DNA from: CALARM01 sp964431735
GTDB lineage: Bacteria > Vulcanimicrobiota > SpSt-956 > JAKJGF01
DNA: 64,000 nt
Assembly: GCA_964431735.1 (NCBI GenBank)
Contig: CAYSLJ010000011.1
Span: 6,099 to 70,098, forward strand
Direction of reading: 5' to 3'
Made by a program: the position numbers and the translations under genes. The notes under the pieces were generated by a model that saw only the letters and a program-made list of their open reading frames with translations, ran no database searches and was not told the origin of the DNA. Position 1 is the stretch's first letter; every line of letters starts with the position of its first letter. Below, piece after piece: positions 52,288 to 60,700 of the stretch.

Positions 52288-53040
52288 ATGTATTTAAAAA
52301 TATGCATATTCACAGCCATAATAATAATATTAAATTTTTCTTTAACCCTTGCAGATCCTGCAGAAGAAGCGGAAAAACTGGTTCATGAGGGGAATGAATT
52401 ATACAATCAGGGACAGTATAAAGAAGCACTGAAATGTTATGATAAAGCCATAGAAATCTATCCTGAGGAACATTATGCCTGGAATAACAAAGGCCTTATT
52501 TTTCATAACATGGGAGACTATGAGGAAGCAATTAAATGTTATGATAAAGCACTTGAGATTGATCCTTTGAATATGTATGCATGGTATAACAAAGGACTTA
52601 TTATGGAGGATAAAGGGAAATACGAAGAAGCAATCCGGTTTTACGACAGGGCACTGGACGTATTTCCTTTTTATACCGTTGCCCTGAATTCAAAGGGTGT
52701 TTGCCTTACAGAACTGAAAAGATATGACGAAGCAATTCAATGTTTCGATAAATCTCTCAAAGCTGACATAAAAGAAGTGTCAACATGGAATCAAAAAGGA
52801 TTTGCTCTGTACAGACAGAAAAAATATTCGGATGCAATTGAATGTTTCAATAAAGCACTTGAACTTGATGAAAGAAACCCGGAAATATGGAACAATAAAG
52901 GTCTCACTCTTGCAGGTCTGAATGAATATAAAGAAGCAGTTAAATGTTATGACAGGACTTTAGAGTTAGAACCTGAATTTAAAGAAGCCAGCCTCAACAG
53001 AGAAGAAGCTCTGAAAATACTAAAAGAAGGTGAAAAATAA
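52288..53040 (+). CDS. Exported TPR protein
   Basis: A 250-residue protein with a signal peptide (ICIFTAIIIILNFSLTLA) and six tandem TPR units of the form WNNKGLxxxxxGxYxEAIxCYDKALEIDP. The WNNKG consensus is that of the TPR parts of the two TPR-ankyrin proteins, so these share ancestry. AAAAAGGAG precedes the ATG. It is followed on the same strand by a Kelch lipoprotein and a LolA-like protein. Confidence 0.9.
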   Translation: MYLKICIFTAIIIILNFSLTLADPAEEAEKLVHEGNELYNQGQYKEALKCYDKAIEIYPEEHYAWNNKGLIFHNMGDYEEAIKCYDKALEIDPLNMYAWYNKGLIMEDKGKYEEAIRFYDRALDVFPFYTVALNSKGVCLTELKRYDEAIQCFDKSLKADIKEVSTWNQKGFALYRQKKYSDAIECFNKALELDERNPEIWNNKGLTLAGLNEYKEAVKCYDRTLELEPEFKEASLNREEALKILKEGEK

Positions 53041-53101
53041 AAAATAATTTTTATGTCAATGCCCAAAATATATGTGTAAAATTTATTCAGGAGGATTATA
53101 T

Positions 53102-54148
53102 ATGTTGAAAAATTTAATATTATTAATATGTGTTATTGCTATATTATCAATGGCTGGTTGCGGGGATTCTTCAAATAATCCCATTGTTATACCGACTCCA
53201 ACATTCACGCCGACACCAACTTCTTCTGTAACGGTAACACCTACTGCCACGCCTACAAGAGGTATATCGGCATGGAGTGAACTTTCCCCTGCCACGTCTC
53301 CTTCCGAGAGATATGGCCATACTATGGTTTCTATTAATGGAACAGGCTATATGTTCGGCGGATATGATAATGTAAAGTTACCACCTTCCGTATACAATGA
53401 TCTCTGGCAGTGGCCTTCAGGTAGCAATGAATTTTCTCAGATAGTACCGACAACTGCCTCTCCGTCTGTCCGTTATAACCATACAGCAGTAGTCTACAAC
53501 GGGAAAATGTATATATACGGAGGTATGGGAGAATTTGTGACCATCTACTCTGACCTGTGGGTTTACGACCCTCTTTTAAACAGCTGGCAGGAAATCACTC
53601 CTTCAGGAACAAAACCGTCAGGGAAAGCCTATCATATAGCCGGAGCAGCAGGAGATAAAATGATAATTGCAGGAGGATATAATTCAGGAGAAACATGGAT
53701 TTATGATTTTACCGGTAATAGCTGGTCGAAAAAGACAGATTTTCCGGGAGATTATACACTTATTGCCAGAGCTCCGTGTACTATATATAATAATAAATTT
53801 TATGTCTTTACTTCTCCGGGAAATACTCTTTATGTCTATGATCCTGCTCTGGATACATGGGCACAGAAAACAGCAGCAGGGAATGTACCTTCAACTATCA
53901 GGGCAGGTTCTACATCTCTTGCAGACAATGAAGTATTTATATGTGGAGGAGAAATAGACCTCAATAATCCTGTAAATACAACTTATAAGTTTAACCTGTC
54001 CACCTTCAGCTGGACTTCCCTGGATAATATGCCCCTGGCACTTTCCTACAGTGCTTCTACTCTTTTACCCAATGGAAATTTCCTGCTATTCGGAGGCAGA
54101 GGAAGTAATGTAAAATCGACAAAGAAAACGTTGTTGTATAAAAGGTAA
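53102..54148 (+). CDS. Kelch-repeat lipoprotein
   Basis: CAGGAGG fixes the start at 53102. The 348-residue product has a lipoprotein signal (LLICVIAILSMAGC), then a Thr/Pro-rich linker with a TPTPT-type pattern, then about six Kelch motifs. These include RYGHTMVSINGTGYMFGGYD, RYNHTAVVYNGKMYIYGG, YDPLLNSWQEI and SASTLLPNGNFLLFGGRG. It should be a surface-anchored beta-propeller for binding. The substrate is unknown. Confidence 0.88.
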   Translation: MLKNLILLICVIAILSMAGCGDSSNNPIVIPTPTFTPTPTSSVTVTPTATPTRGISAWSELSPATSPSERYGHTMVSINGTGYMFGGYDNVKLPPSVYNDLWQWPSGSNEFSQIVPTTASPSVRYNHTAVVYNGKMYIYGGMGEFVTIYSDLWVYDPLLNSWQEITPSGTKPSGKAYHIAGAAGDKMIIAGGYNSGETWIYDFTGNSWSKKTDFPGDYTLIARAPCTIYNNKFYVFTSPGNTLYVYDPALDTWAQKTAAGNVPSTIRAGSTSLADNEVFICGGEIDLNNPVNTTYKFNLSTFSWTSLDNMPLALSYSASTLLPNGNFLLFGGRGSNVKSTKKTLLYKR

Positions 54149-54186
54149 GGACACTGATAATTGCTGAACCGGGCATATAAATTTAT

Positions 54187-54218
54187 TTCGTAACGCGTAA
54201 GTTGTTACGCGTTACGAA
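54187..54218. repeat. Perfect 14-bp stem-loop made of heptamers
   Basis: TTCGTAACGCGTAA (54187-54200), loop GTTG, and the exact complement at 54205-54218. Heptamers GTAACGC, GTAAGTT, GTTACGC and GTTACGA run through it. It lies between the Kelch and LolA-like genes and could act as a transcription terminator or RNA-processing site. Confidence 0.8.
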
Positions 54219-54238
54219 TAGAAAGGTCAGTTAATTCT

Positions 54239-54991
54239 ATGTTAAAAATTGTTCTCTCAATCATATCCATTATGATTTTATTTTCCGTAACAACGTGGAG
54301 TCAGGAAATTACAGGAGATAAGATAATAAAAAATCTCTATATGTCAGAAAATTACGGAACAATAAAAGATATGATAATAGAACTGGATTGTTTTGCTCCT
54401 GCCTTAAAAAAACAGGAAGCAAAAGATTTGATGGAATTATTTTTTACTGCAAGAGTCTTTTTTCATTCACCAAATAAGTTCAGGACAGAAAAAACCATGA
54501 TAGATCCCGATACAGAAACAAATTTTTCCTTATATAGCATAAGAGACGGGAGAGTAGAGACTGTCTATATAGGAAACCAGATGATAAGTAAAAAAGAAGA
54601 CGACCACCACCATTCCCTTTTTCTGCCATTCGGCATCGATATTCAGCCACAGGATCAATACAGAAACTATACCCTTGTTTCGGCAGAACAATTTTCAGAC
54701 AGAGACGTATATGTCATAAATATAACGAATGAACAGGACCCGGAGGCGAAGATATCGACCATCTTTATAGACAGGGAAAGATTTATACCTCTCAAAGAAG
54801 AATACAGAGTAACAGAAGGAGAAAAAGAAACAGTAAAAACCACTCTTTATAAAAATCCGTGGCAACTTCCTGACGGAAGATGGATGCCCCTCAGGATAGA
54901 GAAATATGAAAACGGAAAAATGACCTGCTATGTAGTTTTAAAAGAAATTTCAATAAATGATGGACTTGATGAGGATTTATTTGTTCCTTAA
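54239..54991 (+). CDS. LolA-like exported protein
   Basis: A 250-residue protein with a signal peptide (IVLSIISIMILFSVTTW). The fold pattern resembles LolA/LolB or outer-membrane lipoprotein-sorting proteins: an N-terminal helix pair, FHSPNKFRTEKTMIDPDTE, DGRVETVYIGNQMI, and the YVINITNEQDPEAKISTIFIDRERFIPLKEEYR beta-sheet, with RWMPLRIEKYENGK near the end. Such a protein would suggest an outer membrane, but family members also occur in monoderms. The ribosome site (GAAAGG) is rather distant. Confidence 0.65.
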   Translation: MLKIVLSIISIMILFSVTTWSQEITGDKIIKNLYMSENYGTIKDMIIELDCFAPALKKQEAKDLMELFFTARVFFHSPNKFRTEKTMIDPDTETNFSLYSIRDGRVETVYIGNQMISKKEDDHHHSLFLPFGIDIQPQDQYRNYTLVSAEQFSDRDVYVINITNEQDPEAKISTIFIDRERFIPLKEEYRVTEGEKETVKTTLYKNPWQLPDGRWMPLRIEKYENGKMTCYVVLKEISINDGLDEDLFVP

Positions 54992-55050
54992 AAATCAATA
55001 ACAGGCATAACCGATTGAGTCACAATGAAGAACAAAAATTTGTTTCTCCC

Positions 55051-55064
55051 GTAACGCGTTACAA
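55051..55064. repeat. Short palindromic heptamer pair
   Basis: GTAACGC followed by GTTACAA; the 12-base core GTAACGCGTTAC is self-complementary. It lies in the convergent gap between the LolA-like gene and the leaderless gene cluster; a small terminator role is possible. Confidence 0.5.
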
Positions 55065-55179
55065 TTCTCATTGAAAATTTAACTGAAATCAAAGCTCAAA
55101 TTTTTATTATTCTCATCCAAAAACCATATAAAAACCATCTATGCCCTGAATATAAGACAATCTATCTGTTCCCCATAAT

Positions 55180-57075
55180 CTATTGTTTACTGAAAGGATA
55201 TGTAGGAGCAGTGGGATAACGGTTTTCCTGTTCGCCCCCTATCTGTCCTGTTTTTAATGCCCATAGACTTGCGCCATTGTCAAGAAAGACTTCTGCGAAT
55301 TTATCATCGGCATATCTTGGCATTACAGTTTTCCATGAAAGAAGAGTTTTTAATACAACACCCATAACCCCTCCTGTATCAGCAGAAAAATATCCTGTTT
55401 CTGCATAGGATTTCCAGTCAGGTCTTGAAATACCGGCAGGTTTTACAATTTTTTCAAGAGATGAAGTTAATTCTGAAAGTTTTTTATAGGCCATAACATC
55501 CCTGTCTTCGGGATGTTCCTTTACCCATTTCATAAAAGAAGGATTCTTTTGAGTAAGTTCTTTAAAATTATAGAGGGCAGCATAAAGAGACTGGCTGGAA
55601 TCCTGAACACATGAATTGGTAGAACTTATTATGGCCACACCGTCTCCATCACCTGTTCTGTACCGGGCCATCATTTTTTCCACTTCACCGTTAAGTATAT
55701 CCATAAAGGAAATTTCTCTGCCATTAATCTTAAATTTTGTATTCATCTCAGGAAATCTTACGACTATATCTGTTACAGGCCTTGAGTACATCCACCCTCT
55801 GGCAGTATTTCCCATATAGTTATGCCATTTGGAAGAACCTGAAACCACACCGTTCGGGCCCTGGCCGTAAACCTGTTTATATGTAATGTCAAATTTTGGT
55901 TTACCTGTAAAAGGATCCTTTACTATCTTTGCATTTCCGAAAGAGAAATGGCCTGGCGTAATTCCTGCAACCGCTTTATCTCCTCCTTCACCTCCTATGC
56001 CTCCGAAGATATGACATAAAAGATAATCTTCCCCTTCTTTAAAAGAATTAGCTGTTTTTTCACCGGAAGAAGAGAGAAGAACACTTTCTGCAAGTCCTTT
56101 TCTCTCAGGAGTATTTAACCAGTTCTCTTTTTCTATATAATTTCTGGATGATTTCAGATCACTTCTCACAACTCCCGGCTCTACTTTCATAAGTTCCCCT
56201 GGCTCCAGACCATTTATAAGGAATTTACCATCTTCATTTCTGTGTCCGTAAATATACCATCCATGAGGGTTAAGAGAAGAATTTTCAATATTTTTCATAG
56301 TAATAAGAGGATGATCATGGGCGCCTTTTTCTTCCAGATATACCTCTTCTTCAGGGCCGTTAAAATCTCCCGTATTTTTATTATAATGAACGATTTTAAG
56401 AGTCTCTCCCCTGTCACCTTCAGAAGAGAGGAATTTAACAAAAGCCATTTCCTTACCTTCTATCATGACAGGTTCAGTATCGATATTGAGAACTGTTCCT
56501 GTTTTACCATCATTTGTAACCTGTACATCCTGAAGCATAACCCTTACTGAATCATCTTCTCTTGCTCCTGCCAGGGATTCCAGAGATGATACAAGTTTAA
56601 GATTATTCAATCTTTCAGGCAGTATATTCCCTTTTTTCATCTCTTTTTCTGAATCAGAAGAAAATTTAACATCCCTTATAACCATTCCGGCTCTATCCTG
56701 CCCCTCTGAACCTCCTCTGAAAGAGAGCCATACTTTGGTGCCTTTAAGAGCAGAAAAGTTCTCAGGTGCATTTTCTATTTCAATATATACACCGCCATCA
56801 TGTTTTCTTTCATTTTTCTCTGGCATTATTAACCTTCCGCTCCATTCTGCCACAGGAAGATAAGAGTCTTTTATCTTTTGAGTTTCTTTCATAGTTTCCA
56901 CTCTGACTTTCTGTATAAAATCAGTGGAAGAAAGATAAGTATTTTCTCCTGTTTCAGAAGATGAACCTGTATCTACCCTGTCTTTATTAATTTCATCTGT
57001 GCCGGCAGGAAATTTCCCATCAGGGCCTTTCTGCCAGAGTGTTTTAATTTGATTTTGATTACCTATAACTGACAT
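55180..57075 (-). CDS. Large leaderless protein with possible Cys enzyme motif, unknown family
   Basis: GGAGG fixes the start at 57075 (631 aa, MSVIGNQNQIKTLWQ). There is no signal peptide or membrane span. The first 50 residues are polar and probably disordered; the middle is beta-rich. The C-terminal part contains VAIISSTNSCVQDSSQSLYAA and later HNYMGNTARGWMY. A Cys after Asn-Ser at a helix start is compatible with a papain-like nucleophile but I cannot assign a family. It ends a four-gene minus-strand cluster whose members carry cell-wall or papain-like enzyme domains. Confidence 0.7.
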   Translation of the reverse strand: MSVIGNQNQIKTLWQKGPDGKFPAGTDEINKDRVDTGSSSETGENTYLSSTDFIQKVRVETMKETQKIKDSYLPVAEWSGRLIMPEKNERKHDGGVYIEIENAPENFSALKGTKVWLSFRGGSEGQDRAGMVIRDVKFSSDSEKEMKKGNILPERLNNLKLVSSLESLAGAREDDSVRVMLQDVQVTNDGKTGTVLNIDTEPVMIEGKEMAFVKFLSSEGDRGETLKIVHYNKNTGDFNGPEEEVYLEEKGAHDHPLITMKNIENSSLNPHGWYIYGHRNEDGKFLINGLEPGELMKVEPGVVRSDLKSSRNYIEKENWLNTPERKGLAESVLLSSSGEKTANSFKEGEDYLLCHIFGGIGGEGGDKAVAGITPGHFSFGNAKIVKDPFTGKPKFDITYKQVYGQGPNGVVSGSSKWHNYMGNTARGWMYSRPVTDIVVRFPEMNTKFKINGREISFMDILNGEVEKMMARYRTGDGDGVAIISSTNSCVQDSSQSLYAALYNFKELTQKNPSFMKWVKEHPEDRDVMAYKKLSELTSSLEKIVKPAGISRPDWKSYAETGYFSADTGGVMGVVLKTLLSWKTVMPRYADDKFAEVFLDNGASLWALKTGQIGGEQENRYPTAPTYPFSKQ

Positions 57076-57091
57076 ATAATTGCCTCCTGCA

Positions 57092-58135
57092 CTATTCAAA
57101 GTTTATAAGATTATAACGGTTTAACATATAATATGATTTGTTCTGTTCACTGTTCACCAGTTCATCCTGTGAAAGTCTTAAAACCTTTTCCGGTCCTCTA
57201 CCTTCTTTAGCTATTTTTTCTACAGCCTGAAGGCAGAAAAAGTCTCCCTCTGACATTTTGTCCATAAGAAGGGGAATAACAGATCTTCCCATTTTTGTTA
57301 TTTCATCAAAAGACTTTGTTTTACAGTAATCCTCAGGATTTGCTGAAAGGTGAAGGGCAGGGTCTTTACGGAAATTCTGCCACTCATTGTAGAGATTATC
57401 AAAATTCTCCTTCACTTCCGGTTTTACCTGTTGTGCTTTTTCTTTTGCCCTGGCTTTCATTTCAGCAGTTATTTCCATAAGCTCGAATTTCGGCCTGGAA
57501 GGAGCATCACCTGATTTAGTATAAAAACATACAGGTTTACCGTAGATATTACCTTCTAATTCACTTAATTCATGCTGAATTTTTGCAAGGTCACCGCATT
57601 TACTTTCCCAGGAAGGTCCATGACCGGGGCCTGATACACATCCATGGGTAAGATTGTAACCTCCGTTTGTTCCCCATACTGCTATTTCTCCTTTTTCAGC
57701 ACGGACAAATCCATTTTTCTCATAAAATAAGTCAAAAGCAGACTGATCAGGATGACGCCAGTAGTACATTTTTGGAGGCCAGAACCACTGTTTTGTTTCT
57801 CCCACAGTCCAGGCTATGCAGTTATAATCCATCGTTGCCGGGCCGGTAACGACAGTTTCATCTACCTTTAGAGCAGGAAAAATTTCTTTAAAAAGTTTTT
57901 TTTCTTCATCTGTAAAAGGCCTTGGATATTCTCCATCGGGAGCATTTATATCAGATGAAATCTGTGACGATTGCCCAGAATTCAGAGTTTTATTTATTTC
58001 TTTCATCATATCTGCATCCAGTTTTCCCGGTATTTCACCTTTGCTGAACTTATCTATTGAGTCTGATGAAGATTTCTGTGAAGTTGTTGCTTTTTTCTGC
58101 TGTGTTAAATTAGCTTTTATTCCTGTTATATCCAT
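57092..58135 (-). CDS. Leaderless DUF7689-like (NlpC/papain-related) protein
   Basis: TAAGGAGG precedes the ATG at 58135, giving 347 residues (MDITGIKANLTQQKK). After a Ser/Gln/Asn-rich N-terminus comes MDYNCIAWTVGETKQWFWPP, then GEIAVWGTNGGYNLTHGCVS. The YNCIAW plus later His pattern is that of DUF7689-type cysteine-peptidase-like folds; I assign this from memory. A helical C-terminal part follows, with no signal peptide. It is sandwiched between the P60-type gene and the 631-aa gene. Confidence 0.7.
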   Translation of the reverse strand: MDITGIKANLTQQKKATTSQKSSSDSIDKFSKGEIPGKLDADMMKEINKTLNSGQSSQISSDINAPDGEYPRPFTDEEKKLFKEIFPALKVDETVVTGPATMDYNCIAWTVGETKQWFWPPKMYYWRHPDQSAFDLFYEKNGFVRAEKGEIAVWGTNGGYNLTHGCVSGPGHGPSWESKCGDLAKIQHELSELEGNIYGKPVCFYTKSGDAPSRPKFELMEITAEMKARAKEKAQQVKPEVKENFDNLYNEWQNFRKDPALHLSANPEDYCKTKSFDEITKMGRSVIPLLMDKMSEGDFFCLQAVEKIAKEGRGPEKVLRLSQDELVNSEQNKSYYMLNRYNLINFE

Positions 58136-58163
58136 AATAAAATGCCTCCTTATTTTTAATCCT

Positions 58164-58961
58164 TTATTTATAGAGTCTTCTGGCATGTGAAAAGTGTCCG
58201 AAATCTTCGAGTCTCAATTCCTTTACCGGCTTATTTGCTGTAGGTCTGTGAACAAATTTGCCATTACCTGTATAAATACCTACATGAGTAATTGTTCCAT
58301 CACGATAATTGCCATAGGTATTTTTAAATAATATAATATCTCCTTCTTTTAAATCTTTTTTATTTGATATCTTTTTCCCTATATCATCGCCGGCAAAACT
58401 GTTAGCAAACCCCGGTCCTGTTGGCCATCCATCAGATGCTTTTCCGGTCACTCCTGCATTATTTCCGGCTTCTTTAATTACATTTCTGACAAAATTTGCA
58501 CACTGTTCAGTCTGGCCCGGACGAAAATTTCTGTCTTTCCAGTTACTGGCTTTTTCAGCAAGTTTAAGTCCATCAATGAATTTATCATCTTCATCAGGTT
58601 TATTATCTGTTTTTACAGGTGAAAAAACACCTGAATAGTTTGTTACAGAAGTCTCTCCTCCATATCCGTTCATACCGGGTATTCCCAGTCCTTCACCGGG
58701 TGTTCCAAGAAAATTGCCCAGAGAATTTCCCATATCAGGCCTGAAGTTTTTATATATAAGGGCTCCATCATTTATACCAGGCATACCTTGAATTAGCTGG
58801 CTTTCCCCACCTGCAAGAGGTTTAATAATTTTATTAAAATTGCCTCCAGCAACAGACAGATTATTTTGATTACCTTTCACAATCGAGTTTAAAACTTCTT
58901 CCAGTCTGTTGTTTTTTTGTTGTCCTGAATTATATTGTGTTTTGCTGATGTTAACTGGCAT
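58164..58961 (-). CDS. Leaderless NlpC/P60-family peptidoglycan hydrolase
   Basis: AGAAGGAG fixes the start at 58961 (265 aa, MPVNISKTQYNSGQQ). The first 145 residues are Gly/Asn-rich and disordered. The C-terminal domain has the catalytic Cys in EQCANFVRNVIKEAG, DLKEGDIILFKN and the His in THVGIYTGNGKFVHRP, as in NlpC/P60 endopeptidases that cut stem peptides. There is no signal peptide, which is unusual for a wall hydrolase. It lies between the SLT-domain gene and the DUF7689-like gene on the same strand. Confidence 0.85.
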   Translation of the reverse strand: MPVNISKTQYNSGQQKNNRLEEVLNSIVKGNQNNLSVAGGNFNKIIKPLAGGESQLIQGMPGINDGALIYKNFRPDMGNSLGNFLGTPGEGLGIPGMNGYGGETSVTNYSGVFSPVKTDNKPDEDDKFIDGLKLAEKASNWKDRNFRPGQTEQCANFVRNVIKEAGNNAGVTGKASDGWPTGPGFANSFAGDDIGKKISNKKDLKEGDIILFKNTYGNYRDGTITHVGIYTGNGKFVHRPTANKPVKELRLEDFGHFSHARRLYK

Positions 58962-59032
58962 TTTTTTACTCCTTCTCATAATTTTTTAATCTGAAGTTAT
59001 AGTGTATTTCGTAACCTGACATAGATTATTAG

Positions 59033-59087
59033 AGTGAGCAGTGAACAGTGAACAGATTTCCTTACTGTTCACTGTTCACTGCTCACT
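59033..59087. repeat. Perfect 23-bp hairpin of AGTGAAC heptamers
   Basis: AGTGAGCAGTGAACAGTGAA... at 59033-59055 is perfectly complementary to 59065-59087; the loop is ATTTCCTTA. Each arm is three heptamers plus two bases. It lies between the P60-type and SLT-domain genes. Confidence 0.9.
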
Positions 59088-59128
59088 TAATTTCTAGAAA
59101 GTTATGAAATTAACTATAATTATCTACT

Positions 59129-59159
59129 ACACTTTTGCAGTTTTTATCTGCAAAAGTGT
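59129..59159. terminator. Strong hairpin at the 3' end of the SLT gene
   Basis: A perfect 12-bp stem (ACACTTTTGCAG at 59129-59140 with 59148-59159) and a 7-base loop, directly after the SLT stop codon on the minus strand. The T-run (TTTTGTTT) follows on the plus strand, so its action on the minus-strand transcript is uncertain; it may be an attenuator or RNA stabiliser within the cluster. Confidence 0.5.
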
Positions 59160-59164
59160 TTTGT

Positions 59165-59998
59165 TTAAACCTGTGTTTTATATTCCTGGTAACTTGCCAT
59201 TACTTTCACTACATAGTTCTGTGTTTCTTTAAAAGGTGGCACCCCGCCGTATTTCTTTACATTACCGGGACCTGCATTATAGGCAGCTACTGCCAGTCTC
59301 ATATCTCCATTGAACTGTTTCATTAACTGGCCTATATATTTTGCTCCCCCCATAATATTCTGTCCCGGATCATAGGCATTCTGAACTCCAAGGCCCCTTG
59401 CCGTTCCCGGCATAAGTTGCATGAGTCCCTGTGCCCCGCATCCTGATGTGGCTCCGGGATTGAAATTTGATTCATTCTTTATTATTGCTTTTACAAGTGC
59501 CGGGTCAACACCGTTTTTTCTTGCTTCCATATTTATCATATCAGAGAATTGGCCTGACACAGGGCCACCTGCTCCTGCCATTGCACCTGCTCCGTTGGGC
59601 CCCGCATAGGCTCCTGCAAATGATCCACCTGGCCCACCTGCATAGGCTCCTGCTCCACCAGGTCCTGCATAAGCACCGGAAAAAGGCATTCCCCCTCCGC
59701 CTGCCATCATGCCTCCCATAAAAGGATTCTGCCCCATACCCATGAAATTCCCCAGACAGTTACCCATCATAGGACTGAAACATCCCATACCACCCATTCC
59801 CGGCATCATACCACCCATTTGCTGGCATGTACCTCCTGTTAAACCCTGCATCATCTGCATCATCATCTGCATCATCTGCATCATCATCTGTATCACAGAA
59901 TTCTGTGGCATCATGCCTATCTGTCCCATTGGTGAACCGCCGAAGTAATTATTTACTAAAGCAGTCGAATTGTTTGTATTTCCTATTCCTATTCCCAT
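59165..59998 (-). CDS. Leaderless lytic transglycosylase (SLT) with Met/Gly-rich N-terminus
   Basis: A 277-residue protein. The N-terminus MGIGIGNTNNSTALVNNYF is followed by a Met/Gln-rich stretch (MMQMMQMMMQMMQ), Gly/Met-rich linkers and a collagen-like run of GPGGAGAYAG-type units. The C-terminal 120 residues are an SLT transglycosylase: catalytic Glu in IIKNESNFNPGA, GLMQLMPGTA, YIGQLM and AVAAYNAGPGNVKKYGG. The enzyme cuts peptidoglycan glycan strands. No signal peptide. GGAGG precedes the ATG. It is the first gene of the four-gene leaderless cluster. Confidence 0.88.
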   Translation of the reverse strand: MGIGIGNTNNSTALVNNYFGGSPMGQIGMMPQNSVIQMMMQMMQMMMQMMQGLTGGTCQQMGGMMPGMGGMGCFSPMMGNCLGNFMGMGQNPFMGGMMAGGGGMPFSGAYAGPGGAGAYAGGPGGSFAGAYAGPNGAGAMAGAGGPVSGQFSDMINMEARKNGVDPALVKAIIKNESNFNPGATSGCGAQGLMQLMPGTARGLGVQNAYDPGQNIMGGAKYIGQLMKQFNGDMRLAVAAYNAGPGNVKKYGGVPPFKETQNYVVKVMASYQEYKTQV

Positions 59999-60158
59999 TC
60001 TATATACCTCCTTAACATATCTTTAACATGTACAGTTTATATTTATTATTATGTGAAAAGCAAGTCAAAAGTGTGTCATTTATATATTGTGATTGCGTTT
60101 AAAAATGACAGGTGATTTTACATACAAGGGAAAAAGAAATTTGTTATAGAATATTCAG

Positions 60159-60234
60159 AGTGAAAAGTGAAAGGTGAAAAGTGAATAAAATAAGACATTA
60201 CCTGCCATTCACTATTCACTACTCACTATTCACT
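60159..60234. repeat. Inverted AGTGAAA/ATTCACT heptamer arms
   Basis: Left arm AGTGAAA, AGTGAAA, GGTGAAA, AGTGAAT (60159-60186); right arm ATTCACT, ATTCACT, ACTCACT, ATTCACT (60207-60234). The arms can pair with a few mismatches. The rest of 59999-60700 holds the GTCGTAAAAAAACGCAATC module (60240-60313), AT-rich DNA and the promoter at 60632. Confidence 0.8.
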
Positions 60235-60631
60235 AATTACAGATTTATATGCATTAACTATAATTTTCAGTAAAGGTGAATTTACCTGTCGTAAAAAAAC
60301 GCAATCTTCCATGTCATATATCTTCTTTTAACATGCTTTCGACGTACTTTTCATATATAATAATGTAAAAAGCATCTTATCTGACTGCAGTTACCTGGAT
60401 ATTAAAATTAACTTTAATTTAAATTTTTAATTCTATTTTGATGGGATAGATTATGTACTTTTCGAGGTTTTATCTGATAAAATCTGTTCAATGCTCATTT
60501 GTTTATATATATTTTCTGAATAATTCTCTTATACTATGCTCTTAAAATATAAAAATGAAATGAAACAGAATAATAAGGAGGTACTGGGACGTAATCATTT
60601 ATGATAAAAAAATGAAAAATGATAACATATA

Positions 60632-60660
60632 TTGACTCTTAAAGTTTAACAGGTTATTAT
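60632..60660 (+). promoter_or_regulatory. Sigma-70-type promoter for the STAND gene
   Basis: TTGACT (60632-60637), a 17-base spacer, TATTAT (60655-60660), about 40 bases upstream of the ATG, which has AAGGA 8 bases before it. Confidence 0.75.
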
Positions 60661-60700
60661 AAAATCAATCATATAACTAATAAATATTAAGGAAAATATT

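Noticed and set aside
55180..59998. Prophage lysis or tail module
   Set aside because: SLT and P60 domains occur in phages, but no capsid, tail, holin or terminase gene is present and the codon usage looks like the neighbours.
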